In this document: positions 9,611 through 17,345 of the stretch, in pieces
Position numbering within the stretch: position 1 is the stretch's first letter
Layout: each line of letters begins with the position of its first letter
NCBI RefSeq assembly: GCF_003143755.1
Contig: NZ_QFRI01000002.1
Location: 419,953 to 483,952 of the forward strand
Length of the DNA: 64,000 bases
DNA from: Algibacter marinivivus
GTDB lineage: Bacteria > Bacteroidota > Bacteroidia > Flavobacteriales > Flavobacteriaceae
Direction: 5' to 3'
Position numbers and translations under genes: made by a program
The notes under the pieces: model-generated
The model's input: only the letters and a program-made list of their open reading frames with translations
What the model was told of the DNA's origin: nothing
Databases searched by the model: none

Positions 9611-9703
9611 TTACATAATACAAGTTATAGTAGCAAAAATCCTTTCAAGGGTTTGCTAACGCAGTATTCTTATATTTTCGTAGCTATAACTGGTATTATG
9701 TAA
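9611..9703. repeat. 19-bp inverted repeat with 55-bp spacer (foldback 2)
   Basis: The left arm TTACATAATACAAGTTATA (9611-9629) and the right arm TATAACTGGTATTATGTAA (9685-9703) are inverted copies with one mismatch. The spacing and arm length resemble cassette-end or recombination-site inverted repeats often seen around accessory genes in Bacteroidota, but they lack the integron attC consensus GTTRRRY. Seen directly; role inferred. Confidence 0.75.
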
Positions 9704-10145
9704 AATATCCGCTTATCCCACGCTCACATTGGAACTTCAAACAAAATGACGTTATCTCATTCAACTGCACAAAATCATCGTTAAGTCCAAGTATTCCTTA
9801 CCTCAAATCTTTGTTTGCTTCATTTCGTTAACTTTCATTTTAGGAAAAGTAAGATGAGGTAATAAAATAAAAAAGAAAGCAAATATAGGTAGCTTCCATC
9901 AGCCAACGCTCAATACTGTAAAGGTCAAGCCCTACGGGTTTTGAATAAAACTTTTTTAAGTGGTAATGTTAATATGTTTCAAGATTTTAGAGTAAAAAAC
10001 TTTTACCCAAAAACCTTGACAGCATCATCCACGCTACCTTTAACATTGGCTGTCTTTTTTCTTTTCTTTAAAAAAATTATGGCAAAAGAAAAAGCCCTAC
10101 AATAAAAATTATAGGACTCTTTCAGCTTCAAAGGTCAGAATGAAA

Positions 10146-10895
10146 CTATGCTACTTCTACGATATTTAAAACGTTATATGCACCATTTTTAAGCGGATAC
10201 TGAATACCGTTAATCTCTTGGAAGAACTCTACCAATAAAACGAATATATCGTTTCCTGTGCCTGTTGGAACACCTGCAGGCGTTAGTGTTTGCGTTGCAG
10301 ACGTTGAATCAATCGGAATATTCACAGTTGGACTGTATTCGATTGCGTTATCTGTAGTATCAAAGTCAACTTTTAGAAATGCTGAACTTAAACTTACGTG
10401 TGTTGCGCCACTTGGATATGCAATATCATTTGTAGGTGTTAAATTTGGGATAGTAATTTCACCTGTCGCACCATCTACAGTAAACGGAGCGAATAAAACA
10501 GCACTTAAAATGGCTCTATTGTTGAAATCCAAGCCTTTTAATGTGGCTTTACCTTCTGGTGTTGCTAATCCTGTAGCTACATTTCTTTGTCCTCTTACAG
10601 AGGTTGTATCAAAGTTTTTAATTTGTGTCATTTTTTGAGTAACACGACTTGAAACTCGATTGTCTTTTGCTCTAATCATTAAGTTTCTAACTGATGTTCT
10701 CAATAACTTACCAGATGATGCAGAACTTCCAAATTCTGAACCGTTTTCACGAGTACGTTCAAACGCTGGGTCATTTTGAATACGCTCTTTAGAAACACCG
10801 CCTTTAGTTTTTACTAAATAACCCTCTTTTGCTTTGTAAAAAGTTAGATTGTCTAACGTTCCTTCTAACTTAATAATACCTTTCAATTTTGCCAT
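10146..10895 (-). CDS. Conserved hypothetical protein of accessory regions
   Basis: A 249-aa protein without signal peptide or membrane helix. The N-terminal part is basic and carries a recognisable block, MAKLKGIIKLEGTLDNLTFY and later DPAFERTRENGSEFG. The C-terminal half is rich in Thr, Pro and small residues and looks like a beta-sandwich. I recall similar proteins, often in several copies, in Bacteroidota genomes, but no function is established to my knowledge. It stands alone between noncoding stretches. A TATATTTG element lies upstream on the same strand at 10924-10931. The start ATG follows at a normal distance. Confidence 0.8.
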   Translation of the reverse strand: MAKLKGIIKLEGTLDNLTFYKAKEGYLVKTKGGVSKERIQNDPAFERTRENGSEFGSSASSGKLLRTSVRNLMIRAKDNRVSSRVTQKMTQIKNFDTTSVRGQRNVATGLATPEGKATLKGLDFNNRAILSAVLFAPFTVDGATGEITIPNLTPTNDIAYPSGATHVSLSSAFLKVDFDTTDNAIEYSPTVNIPIDSTSATQTLTPAGVPTGTGNDIFVLLVEFFQEINGIQYPLKNGAYNVLNIVEVA

Positions 10896-10923
10896 AACTA
10901 ATACATTTTTTGATGATGAATAT

Positions 10924-10931
10924 CAAATATA
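10924..10931 (-). promoter_or_regulatory. Bacteroidota -7 promoter element (TAnnTTTG)
   Basis: Reading on the minus strand this is TATATTTG, an exact match to the TAnnTTTG consensus, about 30 bp before the start of the 249-aa gene. A TTG lies upstream, but the spacing (about 15 nt) is shorter than the usual 19-21, so only the -7 element is claimed. Confidence 0.45.
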
Positions 10932-11104
10932 CGAGCTATTGATTGTCAATGTATTAGAGTGCTTCCATAGTGTTTATAAGTTGCCAAAACTTCCGATTTA
11001 GTTAGTTTTTTCAATGGGATATTAGTCGTATATTGTATATAAGTGCTTTATAGCAACGGTATAGATAAAGTATAGTTAGAGTATTAATTTTAAATTTAAA
11101 GTAA

Positions 11105-11293
11105 ATGAGTAGAATCTGTATTTACCCTAAAGACGTACAGGTAGTAACAGGAAAGAGTGAGCGTTATGGCAGAACAATAATCAAAGCGATTAAAGAACGC
11201 CTTAACAAAGAAGCTCATCAGTTAGTTACTATCGATGAATTTTGCGACTTTATGGGCTTTGAAATCAGTAAAGTACAAGGATTAATCAAGTAA
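11105..11293 (+). CDS. Small hypothetical protein
   Basis: A 62-aa basic protein, mostly helical, with SERYGRTIIKAIKERLNK and a second helix pair VTIDEFCDFMGFEISKV that has the look of a small helix-turn-helix or excisionase-like fold. Similar short proteins are common as orphan genes in Flavobacteriaceae. It is preceded by an AT-rich stretch of about 200 bp and followed by a direct repeat and two hairpins. No function can be assigned; a DNA-binding role is only a guess from the helix pattern. Confidence 0.65.
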   Translation: MSRICIYPKDVQVVTGKSERYGRTIIKAIKERLNKEAHQLVTIDEFCDFMGFEISKVQGLIK

Positions 11294-11320
11294 ATTCCTT
11301 ATCTTTACTACAAGGTATAA

Positions 11321-11340
11321 AGGTGACCTATTAGGTGACC
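11321..11340. repeat. AGGTGACC direct repeat
   Basis: AGGTGACC occurs at 11321-11328 and again at 11333-11340, a 12-bp period. Each unit contains the near-palindrome GGTGACC. The periodicity, slightly more than one helical turn, fits an operator or recombinase-binding site. Confidence 0.6.
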
Positions 11341-11384
11341 CAACAATGGTACAGGACTGAAACAGTAATAAATAAAGGCACTAC

Positions 11385-11408
11385 GAAAGAGGTTCACTTA
11401 CCTCTTTC
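11385..11408. repeat. Perfect 8-bp hairpin
   Basis: GAAAGAGG and CCTCTTTC form a perfect stem around an 8-nt loop. No T run follows, so it is not itself a terminator. It lies directly before a strong terminator and may belong to the same short transcript. Confidence 0.6.
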
Positions 11409-11418
11409 TCCGCAAAAG

Positions 11419-11450
11419 AAACCCACAACAATTAGTTGTGGGTTTTTATT
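11419..11450. terminator. Strong bidirectional terminator
   Basis: An 11-bp stem (AAACCCACAAC with GTTGTGGGTTT) around AATTA, with a T run on the plus side and a T-rich stretch on the minus side. It can end the minus-strand redox operon whose last gene stops at 11473, and any plus-strand transcript from the 62-aa gene. Confidence 0.85.
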
Positions 11451-11472
11451 TTATTATTATTCAAAAAGAATT

Positions 11473-12693
11473 CTATTCCAATATTTTAGTATCAAATACA
11501 ACTTCACTTGCTACTGTTTTATGTACGGGACATTTTGAAGCTATTTCTTTTAAGCGTTTTTTCTGTTTATCATCAAGATTACCTATAAACTTTAATCGCT
11601 TTGAGATATGATCCAGATAACCTGGTTTTTCAACATCAAGCATTAATTCATCACTATGTTTACGGGCATGAGATATATATACATAAACTTCCTGTAAATC
11701 CCACTCTTTTCGTTCAGCATATAACTTTAAAGTCATGGCTGTACATGTTGCAATAGCCGCATTAAGATATTCATAAGGTGAAGGTCCAAAATCATCGCCT
11801 CCAACACTTGCAGGCTCATCTCCTATAAAGGAGTGGTTTTTAGTTTGGAGTTGTGTAGTGAAATTATTTTCTACTAAATCCAAATGAGCAACTAATTGCT
11901 CTCCTTCTGTATTTATCATATCGTTTTCTAACTGTGGAAAATATAATTTTGCCCATTCTCCTATCATTTTTCCAGCATATTCACTGTATTTAGAATTCAT
12001 CAGTAAATGATCTGCATCATGCAAACTCACAAAACTCTTTGGATGTATAGCATTATGATATAATTCTTGCGCATTTTCAATTCCAACAATATTATCAAAT
12101 GGTGCATGCATTATCAAAAGTGGTTTACGCAAATTTTTTGTGATAGATGGTAAATCGGTTTTACCAAAATCATTCACAAACTCTTGATTAACTTTAAAAG
12201 GTCTACCTCCAATATTTATCTCAACTTCACCTTTATGAGCTACTTCATCTATAGCATGAGAAAAATGATGGGTTACATGATCTACAGTTGCAGGTGCTCC
12301 AATGGTTGCAACAGCTTTTATATTATCTAATTTAGAAGCAGCAACAATTACTGCAGCACCTCCTAAAGAATGCCCTACTAGCAAACTAGGAGCTTTATAA
12401 TGTTGTTCGATGTAATCATTAACTGCTAATAAATCTTCAACATTAGCAGAAAAATAACTCTCAGCAAATTCGCCTTCACTCCTACCTAAACCTGTAAAGT
12501 CAAATCTAATAACACCAAAACCATGAGACGTTAAAGATCTTGATATATTCTTAGTTGCATTTAAATTACTACTGCATGAAAAACAATGCGCAAAAATAGC
12601 ATAGTAATTAGGTTTTTGATTTGCTGGCAATTCTAAATAGGCAGCTAATGAATACCCTTTTATATTTTTAATTTCTATTCTTTTAGTCTTCAT
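11473..12693 (-). CDS. Alpha/beta hydrolase-OsmC fusion protein
   Basis: A 406-aa protein with two enzymes joined. Residues about 1-255 are an alpha/beta hydrolase with nucleophile elbow GHSLGG, an acid in HAPFDNIVG and a His in HDADHLL. Residues about 265-406 are an OsmC/Ohr-type thiol peroxidase domain with its two redox Cys in [12 protein letters not shown] and SKCPVHK. OsmC proteins reduce organic hydroperoxides. No signal peptide, so cytosolic. The fusion is a known architecture; its substrate is not established. It is the last gene of the ten-gene redox operon and its ATG overlaps the stop of the MsrA-like gene (ATGA). Confidence 0.92.
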   Translation of the reverse strand: MKTKRIEIKNIKGYSLAAYLELPANQKPNYYAIFAHCFSCSSNLNATKNISRSLTSHGFGVIRFDFTGLGRSEGEFAESYFSANVEDLLAVNDYIEQHYKAPSLLVGHSLGGAAVIVAASKLDNIKAVATIGAPATVDHVTHHFSHAIDEVAHKGEVEINIGGRPFKVNQEFVNDFGKTDLPSITKNLRKPLLIMHAPFDNIVGIENAQELYHNAIHPKSFVSLHDADHLLMNSKYSEYAGKMIGEWAKLYFPQLENDMINTEGEQLVAHLDLVENNFTTQLQTKNHSFIGDEPASVGGDDFGPSPYEYLNAAIATCTAMTLKLYAERKEWDLQEVYVYISHARKHSDELMLDVEKPGYLDHISKRLKFIGNLDDKQKKRLKEIASKCPVHKTVASEVVFDTKILE

Positions 12694-13211
12694 GCCTTTT
12701 CAGTGTTTAGGTGTGCAATTTTATTATTAGTATAAGTAGAGAATTTTTTTAAAAGCAGCTTTAGCTTTGGGTTTATAAATGTTTTGCAAAATGGCTTTTG
12801 CGGATTCTTAAAGTAATAATTTGTGATGGCTTCTCTAGAAGGTTTAAATTCTGAATATGGAAGCACTTGTGTTATGAGTTTATTATTGAATTTTGACTGG
12901 TAACTTTCAAGTATATCTTTAGTTATTTCTTCATCCTCTTTTCTAAAAACATAAATAGCTGAACGGTATTTTTTTCTCATACTATGGGCAGATGTACTTT
13001 TATGAGTATGTAAATGAATTTCGATAAGGACATCTAACGGAATTAATCTTGCATCATAATCGATAATAACAGCTTCAGAAAACGTATTATTTTCTCCATC
13101 TGAGGCTATCCAACCTTGTTGCACATTTATAACACCATGCAAAGATTGAAAAACAGCTTCTGTACACCAATGACAACCACCACCAAAACCTATTCGTTGT
13201 AAACTATTCAC
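12690..13211 (-). CDS. Divergent MsrA-like protein (GCHWC active site)
   Basis: A 173-aa protein of the peptide-methionine (S)-S-oxide reductase family. The catalytic motif reads [12 protein letters not shown] (Cys13), with His14 where nearly all MsrA proteins have Phe. The Glu of the HAE motif is kept (FSEAV), and so is the Tyr of YRSA. The Asp of the usual HDPT block is Lys (HKST), and the Asp before YRS (usual GxDxGTQYRS) is missing. The Phe normally helps hold the substrate methyl group, so substrate preference may differ. The C-terminus has an extra basic tail. It lies 33 bp after the aldo/keto reductase gene and is coupled to the hydrolase-OsmC gene. Confidence 0.82.
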   Translation of the reverse strand: MNSLQRIGFGGGCHWCTEAVFQSLHGVINVQQGWIASDGENNTFSEAVIIDYDARLIPLDVLIEIHLHTHKSTSAHSMRKKYRSAIYVFRKEDEEITKDILESYQSKFNNKLITQVLPYSEFKPSREAITNYYFKNPQKPFCKTFINPKLKLLLKKFSTYTNNKIAHLNTEKA

Positions 13212-13244
13212 TTATTAATTTATAATTTAAGTCATGATTTACTA

Positions 13245-14204
13245 CTAATTCCAATTCAGCCTCTTTCTTTCTTTCCAATATAACATACTAGACACCCTAT
13301 ATGCTGTTAACTCTTTTATTTCTGCTTCTGTAAGAACAAATTGTTTAACCTTTAAATTAGATTGCAAGTGCAGACTATTATTAGCTCCACTTAAAACTAT
13401 AGCTTTTGGAAAAACATCAATACAATAACGCAGTGCAATGGCATCTGGTGCAACATTGTACTTTTCAACTAAATGCTGCATGTAATTATATAGCTTTCCA
13501 TATTCTGGAAAACTATTGTTTGGTAATAGCCTACCATTAGCTAAAGCTTCTTTGATTATAAAAGGGCCTGACAAACTTTGTAATTCATCTCTATATTTCG
13601 AGATACTTTGATCTAGAATATTATAAGTGCATTGGAATGATTGAAACAATTTTTCATTTTCAATTTCAACAGATAAACCTTTTTCAAGCACCTCTATTTG
13701 ATTATCACCAGTTGTTGTTAAACCAATAGTAATATTGTTTTCTTTTTTTAATTCATGCAACCGATTTAAAACATCAATATTATCAAGTACACCTGTATCT
13801 AATGTCGCTGAATGAATTTGATACACTTTTAAAAAAGGTAATAAATTTTTCGAATATTCCCACTGTTCATTCAGCTTTTCTATTGAATGCTCTTTGACTT
13901 CATGTTGTTTTGCATGAGGGTCAAAATTTGCAACATAAGTATATCCCCATTTTGTTGAAACCTGAATACTAGAATCATTTTTTGTCTTTAGCCAGTTTAC
14001 TAAAAGCTGTTCTGCAATTCCATATCCAGGCGATGTGTCAAAATACCTAACACCATTATTATAAGCTTCTTCTAATACTTTTAGACCTTTTTGTTTAAAC
14101 TTAAACAAAGAGAATTGTTCAGTATCTATTTCCTTCTTAATATTAATATATAATGGCCTACCTATGGCTGCAGTACCTAACCCTATGTTATGTTTATTAT
14201 TCAA
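13245..14204 (-). CDS. Aldo/keto reductase
   Basis: A 319-aa NAD(P)H-dependent oxidoreductase of the TIM-barrel AKR superfamily. The catalytic tetrad is visible: Asp in DTSPGYG, Tyr in the same segment, Lys in VSTKWGY and His in QIHSATLD. The N-terminal NIGLGTAAIGRP is the usual first strand. No signal peptide. It lies between two MsrA-type genes, so it may supply carbonyl detoxification under the same oxidative stress. Substrate cannot be told from sequence. Confidence 0.88.
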   Translation of the reverse strand: MNNKHNIGLGTAAIGRPLYINIKKEIDTEQFSLFKFKQKGLKVLEEAYNNGVRYFDTSPGYGIAEQLLVNWLKTKNDSSIQVSTKWGYTYVANFDPHAKQHEVKEHSIEKLNEQWEYSKNLLPFLKVYQIHSATLDTGVLDNIDVLNRLHELKKENNITIGLTTTGDNQIEVLEKGLSVEIENEKLFQSFQCTYNILDQSISKYRDELQSLSGPFIIKEALANGRLLPNNSFPEYGKLYNYMQHLVEKYNVAPDAIALRYCIDVFPKAIVLSGANNSLHLQSNLKVKQFVLTEAEIKELTAYRVSSMLYWKERKRLNWN

Positions 14205-14217
14205 ATATTAAACTGAT

Positions 14218-14724
14218 TTAAACTTCTTCTTTTATAAAACTTTCATCAAATCTTAAAAAATGGCATGTGTAACCATTAGGATTTTTTACTAAATAATCTT
14301 GATGATAATCTTCAGCTTGCCAAAATGTAGTATATGGTTCAAGGGTTGTAACAACTTTTCCTTGCCATTTACCAGAAGCATCAACTAAATCAATCATTTC
14401 CTTAGCTATTGCTTTTTCTTCATCATTTTGATAAAAAATAGCAGAACGATAACTAGATCCTCTATCATTTCCTTGTTGATCAACTGTTGTTGGATTATGC
14501 ATTCTGAAAAAATAATCTAAAATTTCCTTGAAAGAGGTTTCGTTTGGATTATAAGTCAATTCAATACCTTCAGCATGTCCTGGATGGTTTTTATATGTTG
14601 GATTATCATTTTCTCCACCTTGATATCCAACTTCTGTATCTTTAATTCCTGGACGGGTTCTAAATAAATCTTCCATTCCCCAAAAGCAGCCTCCTGCTAT
14701 ATAAGCCTTTTTGTAATTAATCAT
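14218..14724 (-). CDS. msrA: Peptide-methionine (S)-S-oxide reductase MsrA
   Basis: A 168-aa cytosolic MsrA that reduces the S epimer of methionine sulfoxide in proteins and free Met. The active site is [13 protein letters not shown] (Cys13), and the substrate motifs [20 protein letters not shown] and YRSAIFY are present. It has one catalytic Cys and no GCFWC resolving Cys next to it; Cys in GYTCHF near the C-terminus is a candidate resolving residue. The start is the ATG just after the 85-aa gene stop (gap 3 bp). It is one of three MsrA-type genes in the operon. Confidence 0.94.
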   Translation of the reverse strand: MINYKKAYIAGGCFWGMEDLFRTRPGIKDTEVGYQGGENDNPTYKNHPGHAEGIELTYNPNETSFKEILDYFFRMHNPTTVDQQGNDRGSSYRSAIFYQNDEEKAIAKEMIDLVDASGKWQGKVVTTLEPYTTFWQAEDYHQDYLVKNPNGYTCHFLRFDESFIKEEV

Positions 14725-14727
14725 ATT

Positions 14728-14985
14728 TCAATCTATAATTTTATAATTCTTAAAAAAATCTAATACTTTTTCCTTCCGCATTTCGCAAGGTTTTAATAAC
14801 TCGTTTTTAGACGTAATATAGTAGTTCAAGCTTACAAAGTCCTTTCCTTTCAACTCTTCAGCATAAACCTTAAAACTTTTACCATTATTAAAATCTGTTC
14901 TAGTTACTCCATATTTTTTGTTTTTATAACTTACTTCTGAGTAACCTACTGGCAATTGTTTTATTTTACCTAATATACTCATCAT
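14728..14985 (-). CDS. Conserved hypothetical protein of the Msr operon
   Basis: An 85-aa soluble, basic protein of mixed alpha/beta pattern: GYSEVSYKNKKYGVTRTDF, then a KVYAEEL/DFVSLNYYI strand pair and a final helix. It has a single Cys (KPCEMRKEK). The ATGATGA start overlaps the selO stop by 4 bp, and msrA follows 3 bp later, so it is tightly coupled to both. I recall similar small proteins beside Msr genes in Flavobacteria, sometimes called Msr by position only, but it has no MsrA or MsrB motif. Function unknown. Confidence 0.78.
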   Translation of the reverse strand: MMSILGKIKQLPVGYSEVSYKNKKYGVTRTDFNNGKSFKVYAEELKGKDFVSLNYYITSKNELLKPCEMRKEKVLDFFKNYKIID

Positions 14986-16544
14986 GAACTACAAGATAAC
15001 ATTGAGCACCCAATTTTATGTCTTGCCCAATCAGGTCGTTTAGCAAACCATTTTTGATATTCGGGTTGTTCATCATAAGGTGTTTTGAGCATTATAAACA
15101 ACTCATCTATCAACTTATAATCTCCTTTATCTGCATCATCAATAGCTAGTTGAGCCATGTAATTACGCAATACATATTTAGGATTAAATTGATTCATTTT
15201 TACTTTTCTCTCCTTATCAGAACCTATTTCTTTTTTTAACCTTTGAGCATATTTTTCAAACCAATCATTCCAACGATTTTCAATATTACCAACGACTTCT
15301 TCGGGCTTGTAAAATGCATTTTGAATGATTTCAATACCGTTTGAAGTATTATCTTTTTTGAAATCTGCCAAACTTCTAAAAAAAATTGTCATATCAGTTT
15401 CAGTTAAATGCAAATTATCTTCAAGTTCTTGAATAAATTTTTGATCGTTTGCATCTTCAGTTTCTAATCCTAATTTGGAACGCATCATACTTAAAGAACC
15501 ACCTTCAAAGTCTATTTTATACTGATTTAGAATAGTTTCTAAAGGCTCTGCTTCTTCAATTAACGGATATATGGCGTTTGCTAGTTGCAGCAAATTCCAT
15601 AAACCAATATTTGGTTGATTTCCATAACGATAACGTTTATTTTGTCTATCGGTAGTATTTGGCGTCCAACCATACTCATAACCTTCTAACCAACCATAAG
15701 GCCCATAATCTATTGTCAAACCTAGAATTGACATATTATCGGTATTCATAACACCATGAACAAAACCTACCCGTTGCCAATCAATAATCATATTAACTGT
15801 GCGTTGTGAAACTTCTTTAAAAAAAGCTATATACGTTTCTTTTGAAGGATTTCCTAAATGAGCAAAATGATATTTAATTGTATAATCTACCAACTTTTTC
15901 AAGTTCTTATCATCTTGTCTTGCAGCAAAAATTTGATAGTTCCCAAAGCGTAAAAATGATTCAGCTGCTCTACATACAATTGCTCCTTTTTCATAAGCAG
16001 GATTGCCATCATACATAACATCACGCATTACTAAATCCCCAGACAAAGCTAATGACAATGCTCTTGTCGTAGGTACACCCAAATAAAACATGGCTTCGCT
16101 ACACAAATACTCTCTAATAGATGAGCGTAATACAGCTAATCCATCAGCAGTTCTGGAATATGGTGTTTCGCCTGCGCCTTTTAATTGTAAGGTCCAATTT
16201 TTGTTATGATGTTCTACTTCACACAAATTAATAGCACGCCCATCTCCTAATTGACCTGCCCAATTTCCAAATTGATGCCCGCCGTAACACATAGCATACG
16301 GTTTTGTGTTCTCAAGAACTTCATTTCCTGTAAATACATTTAAAAACGTTTCACTTTTTGCATCTTCTTTTGATAAACCTAAATTTTCTAACATTTCAGG
16401 AGATATATGCAATAACTCTGGTTTTGCGGTTTGTTTAGGCGTTACATATGAAAAACATGCTTCTGACACTTGTCTTCTGGAATTTTCCAGAATTGAGTCT
16501 GCAGGTAATTCTTGATTAAATTTATCTTTTATATTAAGTTTCAT
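14982..16544 (-). CDS. selO: Protein adenylyltransferase SelO (YdiU)
   Basis: A 520-aa pseudokinase-fold enzyme that moves AMP from ATP to protein Ser/Thr/Tyr residues, a redox-linked modification. Family blocks are clear: YGGHQFGNWAGQLGDGRA, LKGAGETPYSRTADG, LRSSIREYL, HGVMNTDNMS and DYGPYGW. The last residues, GCSMLSCSS, have Cys513 and Cys518; Cys518 sits where animal SelO has selenocysteine. In known SelO a C-terminal disulfide controls activity. The start overlaps the glutaredoxin-like gene by 4 bp and the end overlaps the 85-aa gene by 4 bp. Confidence 0.95.
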   Translation of the reverse strand: MKLNIKDKFNQELPADSILENSRRQVSEACFSYVTPKQTAKPELLHISPEMLENLGLSKEDAKSETFLNVFTGNEVLENTKPYAMCYGGHQFGNWAGQLGDGRAINLCEVEHHNKNWTLQLKGAGETPYSRTADGLAVLRSSIREYLCSEAMFYLGVPTTRALSLALSGDLVMRDVMYDGNPAYEKGAIVCRAAESFLRFGNYQIFAARQDDKNLKKLVDYTIKYHFAHLGNPSKETYIAFFKEVSQRTVNMIIDWQRVGFVHGVMNTDNMSILGLTIDYGPYGWLEGYEYGWTPNTTDRQNKRYRYGNQPNIGLWNLLQLANAIYPLIEEAEPLETILNQYKIDFEGGSLSMMRSKLGLETEDANDQKFIQELEDNLHLTETDMTIFFRSLADFKKDNTSNGIEIIQNAFYKPEEVVGNIENRWNDWFEKYAQRLKKEIGSDKERKVKMNQFNPKYVLRNYMAQLAIDDADKGDYKLIDELFIMLKTPYDEQPEYQKWFAKRPDWARHKIGCSMLSCSS

Positions 16545-16789
16545 ATCAATTTTTCAATCCACTTTTTCAAATCTGCATCAGATGGATTTCGTAATTTCTT
16601 ATCTCCAATCATAATCGTTGGAAAGTTAAGCTTTCTGTTTTCATATAAGTTCCTTAATGCCTCTGCATTTGCTTCATTTAATTCAACATCTAGAAACTCA
16701 TAATTCAAATTTAATTTTTCTAAATGTTTTTTATAATACTGACTTTTATGACACCTTTCGGCGCCATAAAGTTTAATTTTTATTGACAT
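16541..16789 (-). CDS. Monothiol glutaredoxin-like protein
   Basis: An 82-aa thioredoxin-fold protein without signal peptide. The active site is ERCHKSQ (Cys13), so the CPYC pair is reduced to a single Cys. The cis-Pro segment NFPTIMIG and the final helix of glutaredoxins are present. Its stop overlaps the selO start by 4 bp. Such adjacency is notable because E. coli SelO is known to AMPylate glutaredoxin. Whether this protein is a thiol reductant, an Fe-S carrier or a SelO target is inference. Confidence 0.85.
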   Translation of the reverse strand: MSIKIKLYGAERCHKSQYYKKHLEKLNLNYEFLDVELNEANAEALRNLYENRKLNFPTIMIGDKKLRNPSDADLKKWIEKLI

Positions 16790-16792
16790 AGC

Positions 16793-17281
16793 TTACATGG
16801 TTTTAAGAACTTCTATAGCTGTATCTGGATTCAAATGAAAATCTGAAAACACTACATTATCATGTTTATCAATAAACAAGAACCAAGGTGTTCCTCCAGT
16901 TTGGTAATTCTTCATGACATTTGAAATTGATACACCATCATCTCCTGCATCATGACCAAAAGGAATCTTTAAATCATATTGCTTTTGAGTTTCAAAAATC
17001 TTCTCAAAAGTATTTTCATGATGCCCTTCAAAAACTGTTTGAATTGCTAAAAACACAACATTTTTATTGTCTTGTAAAGCTTCTACCATTTTCTTTAAAT
17101 CTGGTAAACCTTTACTATGGCAACCAGGGCACCAACTTTGAAAACAATACACAACTTTAAATTTACCTTTAAAATCTGTAAGTTTTAAAGGTTCAGCTTT
17201 ATTTCCATTGGTATCAATCCAGCATTTTACTTTAAATTCTGGAGCTTGAAATACATGTTTATCTTCTAATTTATTAGACAT
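16793..17281 (-). CDS. TlpA-like cytosolic redoxin
   Basis: A 162-aa thioredoxin-fold protein with active site WCPGC (Cys51, Cys54) and cis-Pro in GGTPWF. Unlike typical TlpA/ResA it has no signal peptide or anchor, so it likely acts in the cytosol. CPGC is unusual beside thioredoxin CGPC. Also of note are the extra Cys20 and Cys46. Its place next to msrA, msrB and the glutaredoxin gene suggests it reduces Msr enzymes or oxidised partners. It lies 3 bp before the glutaredoxin-like gene. Confidence 0.85.
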   Translation of the reverse strand: MSNKLEDKHVFQAPEFKVKCWIDTNGNKAEPLKLTDFKGKFKVVYCFQSWCPGCHSKGLPDLKKMVEALQDNKNVVFLAIQTVFEGHHENTFEKIFETQKQYDLKIPFGHDAGDDGVSISNVMKNYQTGGTPWFLFIDKHDNVVFSDFHLNPDTAIEVLKTM

Positions 17282-17310
17282 ACTATTGTCCCTTTCTTTT
17301 AATTTATATA

Positions 17311-17337
17311 CTTACAAGGTTTTGAAAATCTTGTAAG
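17311..17337. repeat. Intercistronic hairpin in the redox operon
   Basis: CTTACAAG and CTTGTAAG form a perfect 8-bp stem with an 11-nt loop in the widest gap (64 bp) of the operon, between msrA and the redoxin gene. No T run follows, so it is more likely an mRNA stability or processing element than a terminator. On the coding strand an AAAGGGA ribosome-site-like motif follows it. Confidence 0.55.
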
Positions 17338-17345
17338 TAAGGTGT

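Larger units (their letters stand above)
9407..10145. other. Long gene-free accessory region
   Basis: About 740 bp with no credible reading frame on either strand. It contains two foldback structures (listed separately), a short repeat-like phrase (tacctcaaa) near 9438 and 9800, and a GACAGC...GCTGTC pair with a following T run near 10018-10064. The noncoding nature, inverted repeats and position between the metal operon and a gene of unknown function suggest the end of a mobile or acquired segment. No integrase, transposase or target-site duplication was found. Confidence 0.6.

Noticed and set aside
9700-9960. Small peptide genes in the gene-free region
   Set aside because: Only frames of a dozen codons or so, with no ribosome site.
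11385-11415. Remnant tRNA 3' end (tctccgcaa shared with tRNA-Ser)
   Set aside because: Only nine bases match, and the T loop would be eight bases. The hairpin explains the sequence better.
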